Assembly: GCA_947623965.1 (NCBI GenBank)
Contig: CANQIF010000007.1
Coordinates: 62,001 to 126,000, forward strand
Origin: an uncultured Alistipes sp.
Lineage (GTDB): Bacteria; Bacteroidota; Bacteroidia; Bacteroidales; Rikenellaceae
Reading direction: 5' to 3'
Length of the DNA: 64,000 bases
Below are positions 38,177-47,516 of the stretch, piece after piece. Every line of letters begins with the position of its first letter. Within the stretch, counting starts at the first letter, position 1. Below the pieces are notes generated by a model that saw only the letters and a program-made list of their open reading frames with translations, did no database searches and was not told the DNA's origin. The translations under genes were made by a program, and so were the position numbers.

Positions 38177-38249
38177 AGCATAAAATACTACTCGATTTAT
38201 CCGTAGTTTCGTATAAATCAGATGAATTGCTATAATATTGGTCTGTCAA

Positions 38250-38510
38250 TACATCCCGGGGCAGCCCGCGGTTGAGCGGATGGGCAGCATCGACCGCAAG
38301 GGAGTTGCTGCCCTTCGCTTGGGGGCGGCTGCGGGCTGCGGCGCCCTTTGGGCGCAATTTAGAATTCAAAATTCAAAATTATTGCTCGGGCTGCAGCCTG
38401 CGGAGGACACGCAAGTTCGGGCACGAACTGCGGGCCTCCGCCGCCCCCAGGCTGCGGCCCGCCGATGCCTGCGGCATCGGTGCTGCTTGCGGCTCCCCAG
38501 CTACGCATCT
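38250..38510 (+). repeat. Modular repeat array 9, between the ProX-type gene and the MmcQ gene
   Basis: A short array with one B palindrome (about 38264-38339) followed by GCGCCC-TTT-GGGCGC, an AT linker, and one A palindrome (about 38387-38461) followed by GATGCC-TGC-GGCATC (about 38463). The B apical segment is the GGCAGCATCGACCGCAAG type also seen in array 3. The stretch 38177-38249 is AT-rich with no gene. Confidence 0.85.
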
Positions 38511-38521
38511 TCCCTTACTCG

Positions 38522-38570
38522 ACAAAATGCAAATAAATTTGGCATTGCGCTCGACTTATTATTATCTTTG
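38522..38570 (+). promoter_or_regulatory. Hairpin-promoter module upstream of the MmcQ gene
   Basis: The sequence closely resembles the tatD promoter module: a shared AAATAAATTTGGCATTGC core, a smaller inverted repeat AATGC/GCATT, then CTCGACTTATT and the -7 box TATCTTTG at 38563-38570. The ATG is 89 nt further on, so unlike tatD this transcript has a leader. Confidence 0.7.
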
Positions 38571-38659
38571 GCTTCGTCTTAGATACTCTGGTACCGGCAG
38601 GAGTACGCCGCAAGTCGTCCTCTTTCCCGAAGCGGGCCGGAAATAGACAAAAGAGAAAA

Positions 38660-39031
38660 ATGAACATCGAAGAATTCAGGAACTACTGTCTGTCGCTGCC
38701 CGGTGTCGAGGAGACGATGCCCTGGGCAACGGACCGGAATGCCTACAACCGAGGATTGCTCTGCTTCTCGGTGGCGGGGAAATGGTTCTGTTTCGTGCAG
38801 ATCGACGAGTTCGCTTTCTGCAACCTGAAGTGCCCGCCGGAGCTGGCCGAGGAGCTGCGCGAAGCCTACGAGGGCATCCGGCCCGGATGGCACATGAACA
38901 AACGGCATTGGAACAGCGTCTATTTCGACAGCGACGTTCCCGTCCCGAAGCTTCTCGAGCTGGTCCGGCTGGCCTACGACACCGTCGCGGCGAAGCTGCC
39001 GAAAGCCCTCCGGGAGCAGCTCGGGCACTAA
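38660..39031 (+). CDS. MmcQ/YjbR family protein
   Basis: 123-residue protein of the MmcQ/YjbR (CyaY-like fold) family. It starts MNIEEFRNYCLSLPGVEETMPW and carries the typical FSVAGKWFCFVQID strand pair, the KCPPELAEELREAY segment, and PGWHMNKRHWNSVYFD near residue 75. Members are called DNA-binding in databases, but a function has not been firmly established. It is followed after 28 nt by a small secreted protein on the same strand, so the two are probably cotranscribed from the promoter at 38563. Confidence 0.9.
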   Translation: MNIEEFRNYCLSLPGVEETMPWATDRNAYNRGLLCFSVAGKWFCFVQIDEFAFCNLKCPPELAEELREAYEGIRPGWHMNKRHWNSVYFDSDVPVPKLLELVRLAYDTVAAKLPKALREQLGH

Positions 39032-39059
39032 ATCCGTACATCACCAACAACCTTCTACC

Positions 39060-39521
39060 ATGAAAAGACTCTTTACCCTCCTGCTGCCGCTGCTCTGTAT
39101 CGGCACACTGTCGGCCCAGCAGTTGACAATCGAGACGACCCGCGAAACGGCCATGAACTACCTGCGCGAAGAGGGCTACGCCCCCAAGGTGGATGAAGAC
39201 GAAGACATCGTCTTCAAGCTGCAAGGCACCAGCTACTGCATCCACATCGCGGCCGAACAGGACGGCTCGCTCTTCATCGACTTCTACACCGCCTTTTCGA
39301 CCGAACAGCCCTACCAGAAGATCCTCGAAGGGTGCAACCGGTCGAACCACGAGAGATCGGTCGTCAAATACTACGCCCAGCAGGATGCCGAGGGAGGCGT
39401 CAGCTACGTCATCGCCTACGAGCGTTTCCACAATGCGGGCGACGATTTCCTATCCTATCTGAAAGACGGGATCGCCCTGCTGCCCCAACACGTCGCCCAG
39501 TTCCTCTCGGAATACGAATAA
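39060..39521 (+). CDS. Small secreted protein of unknown function
   Basis: 153-residue protein with a clear signal peptide (MKRLFTLLLPLLCIGTLSAQ). The mature part has an alpha/beta pattern (TRETAMNYLREEGYAPKVD, then IVFKLQGTSYCIHIAA, LFIDFYTAF, ISYVIAY-like strands) that resembles YbjN or type III secretion chaperone folds, but I do not recognise a family with certainty. The charge is acidic overall. Two cysteines (near residues 60 and 92) could form a disulfide in the periplasm. It is probably in one transcript with the MmcQ gene and ends at a strong terminator. Confidence 0.8.
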   Translation: MKRLFTLLLPLLCIGTLSAQQLTIETTRETAMNYLREEGYAPKVDEDEDIVFKLQGTSYCIHIAAEQDGSLFIDFYTAFSTEQPYQKILEGCNRSNHERSVVKYYAQQDAEGGVSYVIAYERFHNAGDDFLSYLKDGIALLPQHVAQFLSEYE

Positions 39522-39532
39522 GCGCACCTCTT

Positions 39533-39575
39533 GCGAAAACAGCCTCCCCGCACTGCGCGGGGAGGCTGTTTTCGC
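39533..39575. terminator. Bidirectional intrinsic terminator
   Basis: A perfect 19-bp stem (39533-39551 paired with 39557-39575) with a 5-nt loop carries an A tract on one arm and a T tract on the other. It sits between two convergent genes ending at 39521 (plus) and 39591 (minus), so it can serve both. Confidence 0.92.
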
Positions 39576-39590
39576 AGGATCCAGCTGGGT

Positions 39591-40481
39591 TTACTCCGCG
39601 AAACGCGGATCGAGCGTATAGGGGACGATGCGCGTCGCCTCCTTGCAATGGCGCCACACGTCGATGATCGAGGAAAGCGAGACATATTGGTAGATGCCGA
39701 ACTTCATCCAGAACCGGCCGTCGGCGAAGAAAAACCAGACCCGCGGCGGCGTATGGCCAGGCTGGGACAACGCATAGATGCACCCCTCCGAAAAGTGCGC
39801 CTTGCGGGCGAAGCGCTCGATATCGGAGCCGATGCGGAGGGGCTTGCCGGGCCGCAGCACCCGGTCGAGCAGGAGCGGCAGGTCCTCGCGCCAGAAGGTG
39901 GTCCGATAGGTCAGGATCGGCGAGGCATCGATGCCCGCCCGCGCCAGCAGGTATTGCAGCGCATAGGCGGCGCCGCTCTGCTCGGCGGGCAGAATCGACA
40001 TGGCCAGCGCATCCGGCACCAGATCGCATTCGAGCGCCTGCAAAGTCGGGATCCGCGCCATCGAATCGCGCAGACGGGCCGCCTCGACATCCGTGATACC
40101 GGGTGCGGCATGATGGCACAACGTGCACTCGAGAGCGTCGTTGTAGGCGTAGAGATTCGTCACCGTATCCATGCGCACCACCTCGGAAGAGAGCTGCCAG
40201 CGCAAAGTCGTCAACGGTTCGCCGGCCTCGAAGATGCGCGCCGACATCAAATGCCGCTTCTCGGGATGCTGCAGCGTATCGCGCAGCTCCCAGTAGGCCG
40301 CGATGGCACGCGGCCGGGGGAAACGGGAGAAGTCGATCTTTTCGTTCGTATGTTCGGCGATGCCCAACTGCTTCATATATGCCTCCGAGAGGAGCCAGGC
40401 GGGCATCGGCTTCTGCGCCTGCGACGGCATCGTCGTCGCTTCGACGGCAAACACAGCCGCCAGCAAAAAGAGTCGTTTCAT
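39591..40481 (-). CDS. Secreted protein of unknown function with a CxxCH motif
   Basis: 296-residue protein with a signal peptide (residues 1-22). I do not recognise the family. Residues 110-125 contain ECTLCHHAAPG, a CxxCH sequence of the kind that binds haem c in cytochromes, though one motif in a GC-rich protein can occur by chance and could also bind metal or form a disulfide. The second half has an alternating hydrophobic pattern (LLLDRVLRPGKPLRIGSD, RVWFFFADGRFWMKFGIYQY as two pieces) suggesting a beta-rich or transglutaminase-like domain. It is transcribed alone, from a site with a TAACTTTA near-match to the -7 box about 25 nt upstream. Confidence 0.75.
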   Translation of the reverse strand: MKRLFLLAAVFAVEATTMPSQAQKPMPAWLLSEAYMKQLGIAEHTNEKIDFSRFPRPRAIAAYWELRDTLQHPEKRHLMSARIFEAGEPLTTLRWQLSSEVVRMDTVTNLYAYNDALECTLCHHAAPGITDVEAARLRDSMARIPTLQALECDLVPDALAMSILPAEQSGAAYALQYLLARAGIDASPILTYRTTFWREDLPLLLDRVLRPGKPLRIGSDIERFARKAHFSEGCIYALSQPGHTPPRVWFFFADGRFWMKFGIYQYVSLSSIIDVWRHCKEATRIVPYTLDPRFAE

Positions 40482-40549
40482 GATGGTTTCGATTGTCTAT
40501 TAAAGTTATTCAGATGTGGATACGGTTCGCGGTTTGCGGTGTACGGGCG

Positions 40550-41090
40550 GGCGCAAATTAGTGAATTCGGACTGGAGCTTGCAAAGGGATCACACGAGCG
40601 GACTTGCGGACGCGAGTTGCGGGCCGCTGCGCCCTTTCGGGCACAAATTCAACATTCAAAATTCATAATTCATTAGCTACAGCTTGTCAAGGTCTGCGGT
40701 ATCAAATCCTCCCAGGCAAGCCCGCAGCCGAGCGGACGGGCTTGCACGAGCGGACCTGCGGGACGCGAATTGCAGCCCTCCGCCCGGGGGTGGCTGCAGG
40801 CTGCTGCACCCGTTCCGGGCGCAAATTCAGAATGCAATATTCAATATTAGCTGCGCTCTTATTTTCGGGTCGCAGCCTGCGAAGGACGCCAGCGACGTCA
40901 AGGAGCTGCGGGCCTTCGCCGCCGGAGGCTGCGGCCCGCCGACCTCTTGCGAGGTCGATTCTACACACAAAGCAAACCCTCCGCCGGGCGGAGGCTGCGG
41001 CCCGCTACGGTTCCATTCGGAACCGCAAATTCATGATTCAAAATTCATAATTCAATATTAGCTGCAGCCCGCCAAGGCTGCAAGCCCTCC
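40550..41090 (+). repeat. Modular repeat array 10, upstream of the 39591-40481 gene
   Basis: Parts in order are a partial A of the GGAGCTT type joined directly to a GCGCCC-type hairpin (about 40570-40646), an AT linker, and a B palindrome with the GAGCGGACCTGCGGGACGC apical segment (about 40719-40803). They are followed by an A of the GCGAAG/CTTCGC subtype (about 40868-40938) with CGACCTC-TTGC-GAGGTCG, then a half A with GCGGTTCC-ATTC-GGAACCGC near 41009 and a closing AT linker. Confidence 0.85.
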
Positions 41091-41093
41091 GCT

Positions 41094-41600
41094 CTACTCC
41101 GCCAACAGCTCCTTGATGCGGGCCGCCACCTCGTCCAATCGCTCAGGCGTATATCCCGTTTCGTGGAGCCGCACGATCCCCTTGCGGTCGAGCAGCCACA
41201 GTTGCGGCAGGCGGTCGTCGCCCGTCATTGCCCCGATCTTCCCATAGGGATCGAGCCCGATCGGAAAGCGGATGCCCCGCCCGGCCAACCGTTCGGCCAT
41301 CTGCGACACCGTCGTACGGGGTTCGTTCACGGCGATCGCCAGAAAGGTGAAATCGCACCCTTCGAAGCGTTGCAGCAGCTTCGCCGGCACCTCTTCGAGC
41401 TCCCTCAGGCAGGGGCGGCACCACGTCGCCCAGAAAGAGAGCAGCACCACCCTGCCCCGCACGGCGTTCGTTCGGAAGGTCCCGCCCTCCAGCCGTTCGA
41501 CCGTGAACCGCGGCGCCCGTTCCCCCATCTCGAAGCGCATCTGCGCCGTCGCCGTTGCGACCGCCAGCAGCAGGCAGCAACAAATCGTCCATCGTTTCAT
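41094..41600 (-). CDS. TlpA-like periplasmic thiol-disulfide oxidoreductase
   Basis: 168-residue exported thioredoxin-fold protein. The signal peptide is MKRWTICCCLLLAVATATAQ. The active site is WATWCRPC (Cys61 and Cys64), followed by the alpha helix LRELEEVPAKLL, the AIAVNEPR strand, and the cis-proline region DRLPQLWLLDRKG. This matches the TlpA/ResA group, which keeps cysteines reduced during cytochrome c or envelope protein maturation. No cytochrome biogenesis genes are adjacent, although the neighbouring secreted protein carries a CxxCH motif. It stands alone with its own -7 box. Confidence 0.93.
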   Translation of the reverse strand: MKRWTICCCLLLAVATATAQMRFEMGERAPRFTVERLEGGTFRTNAVRGRVVLLSFWATWCRPCLRELEEVPAKLLQRFEGCDFTFLAIAVNEPRTTVSQMAERLAGRGIRFPIGLDPYGKIGAMTGDDRLPQLWLLDRKGIVRLHETGYTPERLDEVAARIKELLAE

Positions 41601-41623
41601 CCGAACATTGTTTTAAGTTTTTA

Positions 41624-41631
41624 CAAATATA
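41624..41631 (-). promoter_or_regulatory. Candidate promoter -7 box of the TlpA-like gene (TATATTTG)
   Basis: The minus strand reads TATATTTG, matching TAnnTTTG, 24 nt upstream of the start codon in a strongly AT-rich stretch. The leader would be about 15-20 nt. Confidence 0.72.
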
Positions 41632-41732
41632 CGAAATAATTCATAATATACAAAACTCTTCGAGTGAATATCGGCAAACCGGACGGGAAGCTCGACCCAC
41701 AACCATGCGTGCCGGTGCATCGGTGCAGACAC

Positions 41733-41775
41733 AAAAAAGGCGCGGGATCCTCCCTCGGGAAGATTCCGCGCCTTT
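41733..41775 (-). terminator. Intrinsic terminator of gpmI
   Basis: A stem of AAGGCGCGG (41737-41745) with CCGCGCCTT (41766-41774), extended by imperfect pairs around GGATC/GATTC, is followed on the minus strand by six T. It lies 17 nt beyond the gpmI stop. Confidence 0.85.
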
Positions 41776-41791
41776 CGTAGAAACGGTCCGC

Positions 41792-43318
41792 CTATTTGAA
41801 CTCGATAAGCGAATGGCCCGTCATTTCGGCCGGCTGTTCGATACCCATAAGCTGCAGCACCGTGGGTGCCACGTCGGCCAGAATGCCGTTGTGCACCGCC
41901 TTCACGCGGTCCGAAACGACCACGACGGGCACCGGATTGAGCGAGTGGGCCGTATTGGGCGTGCCGTCGGGGTTGACCGCATTGTCGGCATTGCCGTGGT
42001 CGGCGATCTGCACCACCTCATAACCGTTGCGCTTGGCCGCCTCGACCACCTTCTCGACGCACTTGTCCACCGCCTTCACAGCCGCTGCGATCGCCTCGTA
42101 GACCCCCGTGTGGCCCACCATATCACCGTTGGCGAAGTTCAGGCAGATGAAGTCGAAGCGCTGCGAATCGAGCGCCGCCACCAGTTTGTCGGCCACCTCG
42201 GGTGCCGACATCTCGGGCTGCAGGTCATAGGTCGCCACCTTGGGCGAAGCGACCAGGATGCGCTCCTCGCCCTCGAAGGTCTCCTCGCGGCCGCCATTGA
42301 GGAAGAAGGTGACATGGGCATATTTCTCCGTCTCGGCGATGCGCAGCTGGCTCAGCCCCTGCTTCGAAACCCATTCGCCGATCGTATTGGGGACGTTCTC
42401 CTTGTCGAAGAGGATGTGCAGCCCCTGGAACTTGGCGTCGTAGGGGGTCATGCAGCAGTAATAGAGCGGCAGGGTGTGCATGCCCGTCTCGGGCATCTCC
42501 TGCTGCGTCAGGACGATCGTCAGCTCCTTCGCGCGGTCGTTGCGGTAGTTGAAGAAGATCACCACGTCGTTCGGGCGGATCAGGCCGACGGGCTTGCCGG
42601 CGGCATCGACGCGCACGATCGGTTTGATGAACTCATCCGTGACGCCGGCATCGTACGAGGCCTGCACCACTGCGGCCATCTCCGTCGCCGGAGCGCCGAT
42701 CCCCTCCACGAGGGCGTCGTAAGCCACCTTGACACGCTCCCAGCGCTTGTCGCGGTCCATCGCGTAGTAGCGGCCCACGATCGTGGCAATCGTCCCCGTC
42801 GAGGCGGCCATGTGGCGTTCGAGCTGCTCGATGAAGCCCTTGCCGCTGTGCGGATCGGTGTCGCGGCCGTCCATGAAGCAGTGGGCGTAGGTGTGCCCGA
42901 TGCCGTAGGCTGCCGCAATATCGCAAAGTTTGAAGAGGTGCTCGAGCGACGAGTGCACGCCGCCGTCCGACGTGAGGCCCATCAAATGGACGGCAGCACC
43001 CCGCTCGCGGGCATAGGAGAAAGCCGCCTTGATCTCGGGATTCTCTAGAATCGAATTGTCGCGGCAGGCGCGGTTGATCTTCACCAGATCCTGGTAGACG
43101 ACACGCCCCGCGCCGATATTGAGGTGTCCCACCTCCGAGTTGCCCATCTGCCCCTCGGGCAGGCCGACGTTCTCGCCGTCGGTCCGAAGCTCGGCATGGG
43201 GATACCGCTCGGACATCTTCGAAATGTAGGCAGGGTGCACCGTCGAAATGACGTCCGCCCGATCGTGACGGCCGTTGCCCCAGCCGTCGAGAATCATCAA
43301 AAGAACTTTGTTTGCCAT
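41792..43318 (-). CDS. gpmI: 2,3-bisphosphoglycerate-independent phosphoglycerate mutase
   Basis: Dimanganese enzyme interconverting 3- and 2-phosphoglycerate in glycolysis. The 508-residue product has the usual length. The N-terminal metal site is LMILDGWG, the catalytic serine lies in [14 protein letters not shown] near residue 60, and the family blocks [17 protein letters not shown] (residues of the transferase domain) and [13 protein letters not shown] are present. The C-terminal metal ligands are in ADHGNADNA near residue 450. It is a single-gene unit with a clear terminator. No -7 box is evident immediately upstream, where array 11 begins. Confidence 0.97.
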   Translation of the reverse strand: MANKVLLMILDGWGNGRHDRADVISTVHPAYISKMSERYPHAELRTDGENVGLPEGQMGNSEVGHLNIGAGRVVYQDLVKINRACRDNSILENPEIKAAFSYARERGAAVHLMGLTSDGGVHSSLEHLFKLCDIAAAYGIGHTYAHCFMDGRDTDPHSGKGFIEQLERHMAASTGTIATIVGRYYAMDRDKRWERVKVAYDALVEGIGAPATEMAAVVQASYDAGVTDEFIKPIVRVDAAGKPVGLIRPNDVVIFFNYRNDRAKELTIVLTQQEMPETGMHTLPLYYCCMTPYDAKFQGLHILFDKENVPNTIGEWVSKQGLSQLRIAETEKYAHVTFFLNGGREETFEGEERILVASPKVATYDLQPEMSAPEVADKLVAALDSQRFDFICLNFANGDMVGHTGVYEAIAAAVKAVDKCVEKVVEAAKRNGYEVVQIADHGNADNAVNPDGTPNTAHSLNPVPVVVVSDRVKAVHNGILADVAPTVLQLMGIEQPAEMTGHSLIEFK

Positions 43319-43409
43319 GATGACAGCTATTTTGGTTTTTATCGTTTATCTTTCGCTTGCCGGCCGCGGCAAAGCTGCGGAGCATAACCTCTTGGGCTTG
43401 CGTACCACT

Positions 43410-43738
43410 ACCGGATCACGGGTCGCAGCCTGCGGAGAGCCGCTCGAAGCGGACCTGCGGGACGCAAGCTGCGGGCCTCCGCCCGGCGGAGGCTGCGGCC
43501 CGCCAATCGCTACGCGATTGATCCGGTGCGAAAAAGCCCGCAGCCGAGCGGACGGGCCTGCTTTCGAGCAGCGCGAGGATGCAGCCCTCCGCCAGGGGGC
43601 GGCTGCGGGCTGCCGGCCGCTGCGCGACCGATTTTGCCGGCAGACCTTTCCACCAAAGCCTGCGGCTGCGGCCCGCTCGGTCCTGACGAACCGATCGGCA
43701 AACCGAAATCGGCCGCGCTCCGGAAACCTGCGCCCTCT
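43410..43738 (+). repeat. Modular repeat array 11, between gpmI and alaS
   Basis: A compact array with an A palindrome (about 43421-43504) followed by CAATCGC-TAC-GCGATTG, a B palindrome with the TTTCGAGCAGCGCGAGGA apical segment (about 43536-43612), a decayed GGCCGCTGCGCGACCG hairpin, and a right-half A fragment ending with CGGTCC-TGAC-GAACCG (one mismatch) near 43678. The array ends almost at the alaS stop codon. Confidence 0.86.
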
Positions 43739-43739
43739 T

Positions 43740-46361
43740 CTACTTCACCTGCGCGCCGACCAGCTCGACTGCCCGGTCGATCGCCGCCTGGAGCGCCTCG
43801 GGGTTCTTGCCGCCCGCCGTCGCAAAAAAAGGCTGGCCGCCGCCGCCGCCCTGCATGAGCTTCGCAGCCTCGCGCACCACGCTGCCGGCATGGACGCCGC
43901 GGGCCGTGATCTCGTCGCCGAGAGCGACCGTCAGGTTCGGCTTTCCGCCGAAGCAGGTGCCCTGCACGAAGACCAGCTTCGGTTCGCGGGCGCGCAAATT
44001 GTAGGCCAGATCCTTGACGAAGTCGGGGCGCCGGTCGGTCGTCGCGGCGAAGAGCCGCATGCCGTCGCGCTCGGGCAGGCTCGCGGCGATCTTGTCGGCC
44101 AGCTGGGCGATCTGCTCGCGGCGCAGCGCCTCGACCTCGTGCGTGAGGGTCTCGTTGTTCTCGATCATCTTCTTCACGGCCTGCATCACCTGCGAGTTGT
44201 TGAGCGCCTCCGAAAGGCTGTGCAACGTATCCTCGGCCGCATAGAGCATGTTCTCGGCCCGTTCGCCCGTCACCGCCTCGATGCGGCGCACGCCGGCTGA
44301 AATAGCCCCCTCGGAGAGGATTTTGAACATGCCGATCGTCCCGGTCGAGCGGGTGTGCGTACCGCCGCAAAGCTCGACCGAAGTGCCGAAGCGGACCATG
44401 CGGACCCGGTCGCCGTACTTCTCGCCGAAGAGCATCATCGCCCCGGCGGCGGCGGCTTCCTCCTTCGTGGCGTTGCGGTTCTCGACGAGCGGATAGTCGG
44501 CCCGGATCGCACGGTTCACCTGCCGCTCCACCTCGCGCAGCTCGGCGGGCGTCACCTTCTGGAAGTGCGAGAAGTCGAAGCGCAGCGACTCGGGCGTCAC
44601 GAGCGAACCCTTCTGCTCGACGTGCGTGCCGAGCACGCGTCGCAGCGCCTCGTGCATAAGGTGCGTCGCCGTATGGTTGTTGGCCGCCGACTGGCGCTTT
44701 TCACCATCGACGACCGCCGTGAAGAGCGCTGTCGGATCCTCCGGCAGCTGTTCGGCGATGTGGATGATGAGGCCGTTCTCCTTCTCCGTCGACACGATCG
44801 CGATGCGCTCGTCGGCGCTCTCGATGTAGCCCGTGTCGCCGATCTGACCGCCCGAATTGCCGTAGAAGGGGGTGCGGTCGAAGACGAGCTGCCACGTGGT
44901 GCGGTTCTTCGAGGTGACGCGCCGGTAGCGGGCGATCTTCACCTCGCCGGTCAGCGTGTCGTAGCCCGTAAATTCGCTCTGCGGCAGCGGGAAGAGCTCG
45001 ACCCAGTCGTCGGTATCGACCGCGGCGGCGTTGCGCGAGCGGGCCTTCTGGGCGGCGAGCTCCTTCTCGAAGGCGGCCAGATCGACCCCGACGCCCTGTT
45101 CGCGGGCGATGAGTTCCGTCAGGTCGATCGGGAAGCCGAACGTGTCGTAAAGTTCGAAGGCCTCCTTGCCCGCGATGAGCTGCCGCCCCTCGCTCTTCGT
45201 GCGGGCGATGACGCCGTCGAGCAGGTTGATGCCCGTGGCGAGCGTCCGGAGAAAGGCGCTCTCCTCCTCCTCGATCACCTTCTCGATGAGGGTCTGCTGC
45301 GCCCGCAGCTCGGGGAACTGGCCCCCCATCTGCTCGACGAGCCCCGCCACGAGGCGGCACAGCGTCGGCTCCGTAAAGCCCAAGTAGGTGTAGCCGTAGC
45401 GGACGGCGCGGCGCAGGATGCGGCGGATGACGTACCCCGCCTTGACGTTCGACGGCAGCTGGCCGTCGGCGATCGAGAAGGTGATGGCGCGCAGGTGGTC
45501 GGCGATGACGCGCATCGCCACGTCGCACTGCTCGTCGGCGCCGTAGCGCTTGCCCGAGAGGGCGGCGATGCGGCCGATCGTGGGCTGGAAGACATCCGTG
45601 TCGTAGTTCGACTTCTTGCCCTGCAGAATCATGCAAAGGCGCTCGAAGCCCATGCCCGTATCGACGTTGCGCGCGGGCAGCTCCTCGAGCGAACCGTTGG
45701 CCTTGCGGTTGAACTGCATGAAGACCAGGTTCCAGATCTCGATCACCTGCGGATGGCCCGTGTTGACCATCTCGCGCCCCGGGCGGAGGGCGATCTCGGC
45801 CTCGTCGCGCAAGTCGAAGTGAATCTCCGAACAGGGGCCGCAGGGGCCCGTCTCGCCCATCTCCCAGAAGTTGTCGTGTTTGTTGCCGCGGATGATGTGG
45901 TCGGCCGGCAGGAAGCGCAGCCAGTAGTCGTAGGCCTCCTGGTCGAAGGGCACGCCGTCCTCCTCCGAGCCCTCGAAGACGGTGGCGTACATGCGGTCGG
46001 CCGGCAGCTTGTAGACGTCGTGCAGCAGCTCCCAGGCCCACGCGATCGCCTCCTTCTTGAAGTAGTCGCCGTAGGACCAGTTGCCCAGCATCTCGAACAT
46101 CGTGTGGTGGTAGGTGTCGTGGCCCACCTCTTCGAGGTCGTTGTGTTTGCCCGAGACGCGCAGGCACTTCTGCGTGTCGGCCGCGCGGGGGTACTTGCGG
46201 GGGGCGTTGCCCAGGAAAATATCCTTGAACTGGTTCATGCCGGCGTTGGTGAACATCAGCGTCGGGTCGCCCTTCACGACCATCGGAGCCGAGGGGACGA
46301 TCTGGTGTCCCTTGCTCGCGAAAAAGTCCAGAAAGGCCTGGCGGATTTCGTTCGATTGCAT
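43740..46361 (-). CDS. alaS: Alanine-tRNA ligase
   Basis: Class II synthetase that charges tRNA-Ala. The 873-residue protein contains the N-terminal catalytic core ([26 protein letters not shown] read as two blocks, and [14 protein letters not shown]), the tRNA-recognition domain, the editing domain with HTATH near residue 560 and CGGTH near residue 664, and the C-terminal DHHA1 domain with [18 protein letters not shown]. All metal-binding histidines and the editing cysteine are visible. The start at 46361 gives the expected [14 protein letters not shown]. It is divergent from the M23 genes, and array 11 lies directly after its stop. Confidence 0.98.
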   Translation of the reverse strand: MQSNEIRQAFLDFFASKGHQIVPSAPMVVKGDPTLMFTNAGMNQFKDIFLGNAPRKYPRAADTQKCLRVSGKHNDLEEVGHDTYHHTMFEMLGNWSYGDYFKKEAIAWAWELLHDVYKLPADRMYATVFEGSEEDGVPFDQEAYDYWLRFLPADHIIRGNKHDNFWEMGETGPCGPCSEIHFDLRDEAEIALRPGREMVNTGHPQVIEIWNLVFMQFNRKANGSLEELPARNVDTGMGFERLCMILQGKKSNYDTDVFQPTIGRIAALSGKRYGADEQCDVAMRVIADHLRAITFSIADGQLPSNVKAGYVIRRILRRAVRYGYTYLGFTEPTLCRLVAGLVEQMGGQFPELRAQQTLIEKVIEEEESAFLRTLATGINLLDGVIARTKSEGRQLIAGKEAFELYDTFGFPIDLTELIAREQGVGVDLAAFEKELAAQKARSRNAAAVDTDDWVELFPLPQSEFTGYDTLTGEVKIARYRRVTSKNRTTWQLVFDRTPFYGNSGGQIGDTGYIESADERIAIVSTEKENGLIIHIAEQLPEDPTALFTAVVDGEKRQSAANNHTATHLMHEALRRVLGTHVEQKGSLVTPESLRFDFSHFQKVTPAELREVERQVNRAIRADYPLVENRNATKEEAAAAGAMMLFGEKYGDRVRMVRFGTSVELCGGTHTRSTGTIGMFKILSEGAISAGVRRIEAVTGERAENMLYAAEDTLHSLSEALNNSQVMQAVKKMIENNETLTHEVEALRREQIAQLADKIAASLPERDGMRLFAATTDRRPDFVKDLAYNLRAREPKLVFVQGTCFGGKPNLTVALGDEITARGVHAGSVVREAAKLMQGGGGGQPFFATAGGKNPEALQAAIDRAVELVGAQVK

Positions 46362-46437
46362 AACGATCGGATACTATTTTTTGATTGTTTCGCGTTCTTC
46401 GGACGGAGCTGCCTCGGCAGCCCCGCGATTCGGGTTG

Positions 46438-46445
46438 CAAAATTA
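46438..46445 (-). promoter_or_regulatory. Candidate alaS promoter -7 box (TAATTTTG)
   Basis: The minus strand reads TAATTTTG, matching TAnnTTTG, 77 nt upstream of the alaS start. It is 12 nt from the divergent box at 46458-46465; together they form a partly symmetric GCAAA...TTTGC unit. Confidence 0.65.
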
Positions 46446-46457
46446 CGCATTTTAACC

Positions 46458-46465
46458 TAAATTTG
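46458..46465 (+). promoter_or_regulatory. Candidate promoter -7 box of the M23 peptidase operon (TAAATTTG)
   Basis: TAAATTTG matches TAnnTTTG, 38 nt upstream of the ATG at 46504, back to back with the alaS box. Confidence 0.65.
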
Positions 46466-46503
46466 CACCATATATTCCGTAATATTACGCAGTTTTTTCC
46501 GCC

Positions 46504-47505
46504 ATGACGCCCCACGCAGCCACCCCCGCCGATCCCGGCGACCGTCCGACGCCGCCCCGCTCCGCAAGCGGGTCGGCGGGCATCTCGCTGCGGCTGCGCT
46601 TCTACCGGCTGCTGCGCAAAATTCTGCTCGGATTCATCGCCGTGTCGATCATCAACGTGCTCTTCTCCTACTTCTTCTACACCCCCAAGATGTACCGCAT
46701 CCACCGCGACACGCGCGAGCTCATGATCCGCTACCGCATCCTGCAGGAGCGCATCCGCACGGCCCGCCAGCGGACCGAGGAGATCCGCCACCGCGACCGC
46801 TACGTCTACCGCACGCTCTTCTCGACCGACACGCTCGCCATGCCGGCCGTCTGGCAGGAGTATCCCGAGGCGAAATACGCCCCGATGGAGGAGGACCCCT
46901 TCGCGCGCCTCATGATCCCGACCTGGAAGCTGCTCGACGGCTGGGCGCGCGAGCTCTACGCCACCTCCGTCTCGTTCGACGAGCTGCAGCCGCTGGCCAA
47001 AGACAAGGAGAAGATGGCCTCGGCCGTGCCGGCGCTCTGGCCCATCGACCGCAAGGCGCTGCACGGCAACCACATCGGGGCTTTCAACCCGCGCCGTTTC
47101 CACCCCATCCTGCACCGCATCCAGCCCCACAACGGGGTCGATTTCGGCGCCGACCGCGGCACGCCGATCTACGCCACGGGCGACGCCGTGGTCGAGAAGA
47201 CGCAGGCCGCCGGGTACAACGGCGGTTTCGGGCATCAGGTGCTCCTCAACCACGGTTTCGGCTACAAGACCCGCTACGCCCACATGGACCGCGTCGAAGT
47301 GGCGCCGGGCGACACGGTGCGGCGCGGCCAGCAGATCGGCACGGTGGGCAACACGGGCCGCTCGACCAGCTCGCACCTCCACTACGAGGTGATCTACAAG
47401 GGGCGCCCGGTCAACCCGATCAACTACTTCGACCGTCACATCACCGAGGCCGAATACGAGCGTTTGATGGCGCAGCTGCGCGAGACGAAATACGAAGCCA
47501 TGTAA
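46504..47505 (+). CDS. M23 family metallopeptidase 1
   Basis: 333-residue inner-membrane-anchored peptidoglycan endopeptidase. A Pro/Ala-rich cytoplasmic N-terminus (residues 1-35) precedes one membrane segment (ILLGFIAVSIINVLFSYFFY). A periplasmic helical stretch of about 130 residues follows, then the LytM/M23 domain. Zinc ligands are in HNGVDFG near residue 209 and HLHYE near residue 291, with GYKTRYAHMDRV between them. All ligands are present, so an active enzyme is likely rather than an EnvC-type activator. It is followed after 11 nt by a close paralogue. Confidence 0.92.
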   Translation: MTPHAATPADPGDRPTPPRSASGSAGISLRLRFYRLLRKILLGFIAVSIINVLFSYFFYTPKMYRIHRDTRELMIRYRILQERIRTARQRTEEIRHRDRYVYRTLFSTDTLAMPAVWQEYPEAKYAPMEEDPFARLMIPTWKLLDGWARELYATSVSFDELQPLAKDKEKMASAVPALWPIDRKALHGNHIGAFNPRRFHPILHRIQPHNGVDFGADRGTPIYATGDAVVEKTQAAGYNGGFGHQVLLNHGFGYKTRYAHMDRVEVAPGDTVRRGQQIGTVGNTGRSTSSHLHYEVIYKGRPVNPINYFDRHITEAEYERLMAQLRETKYEAM

Positions 47506-47516
47506 CACCGCCGCCC

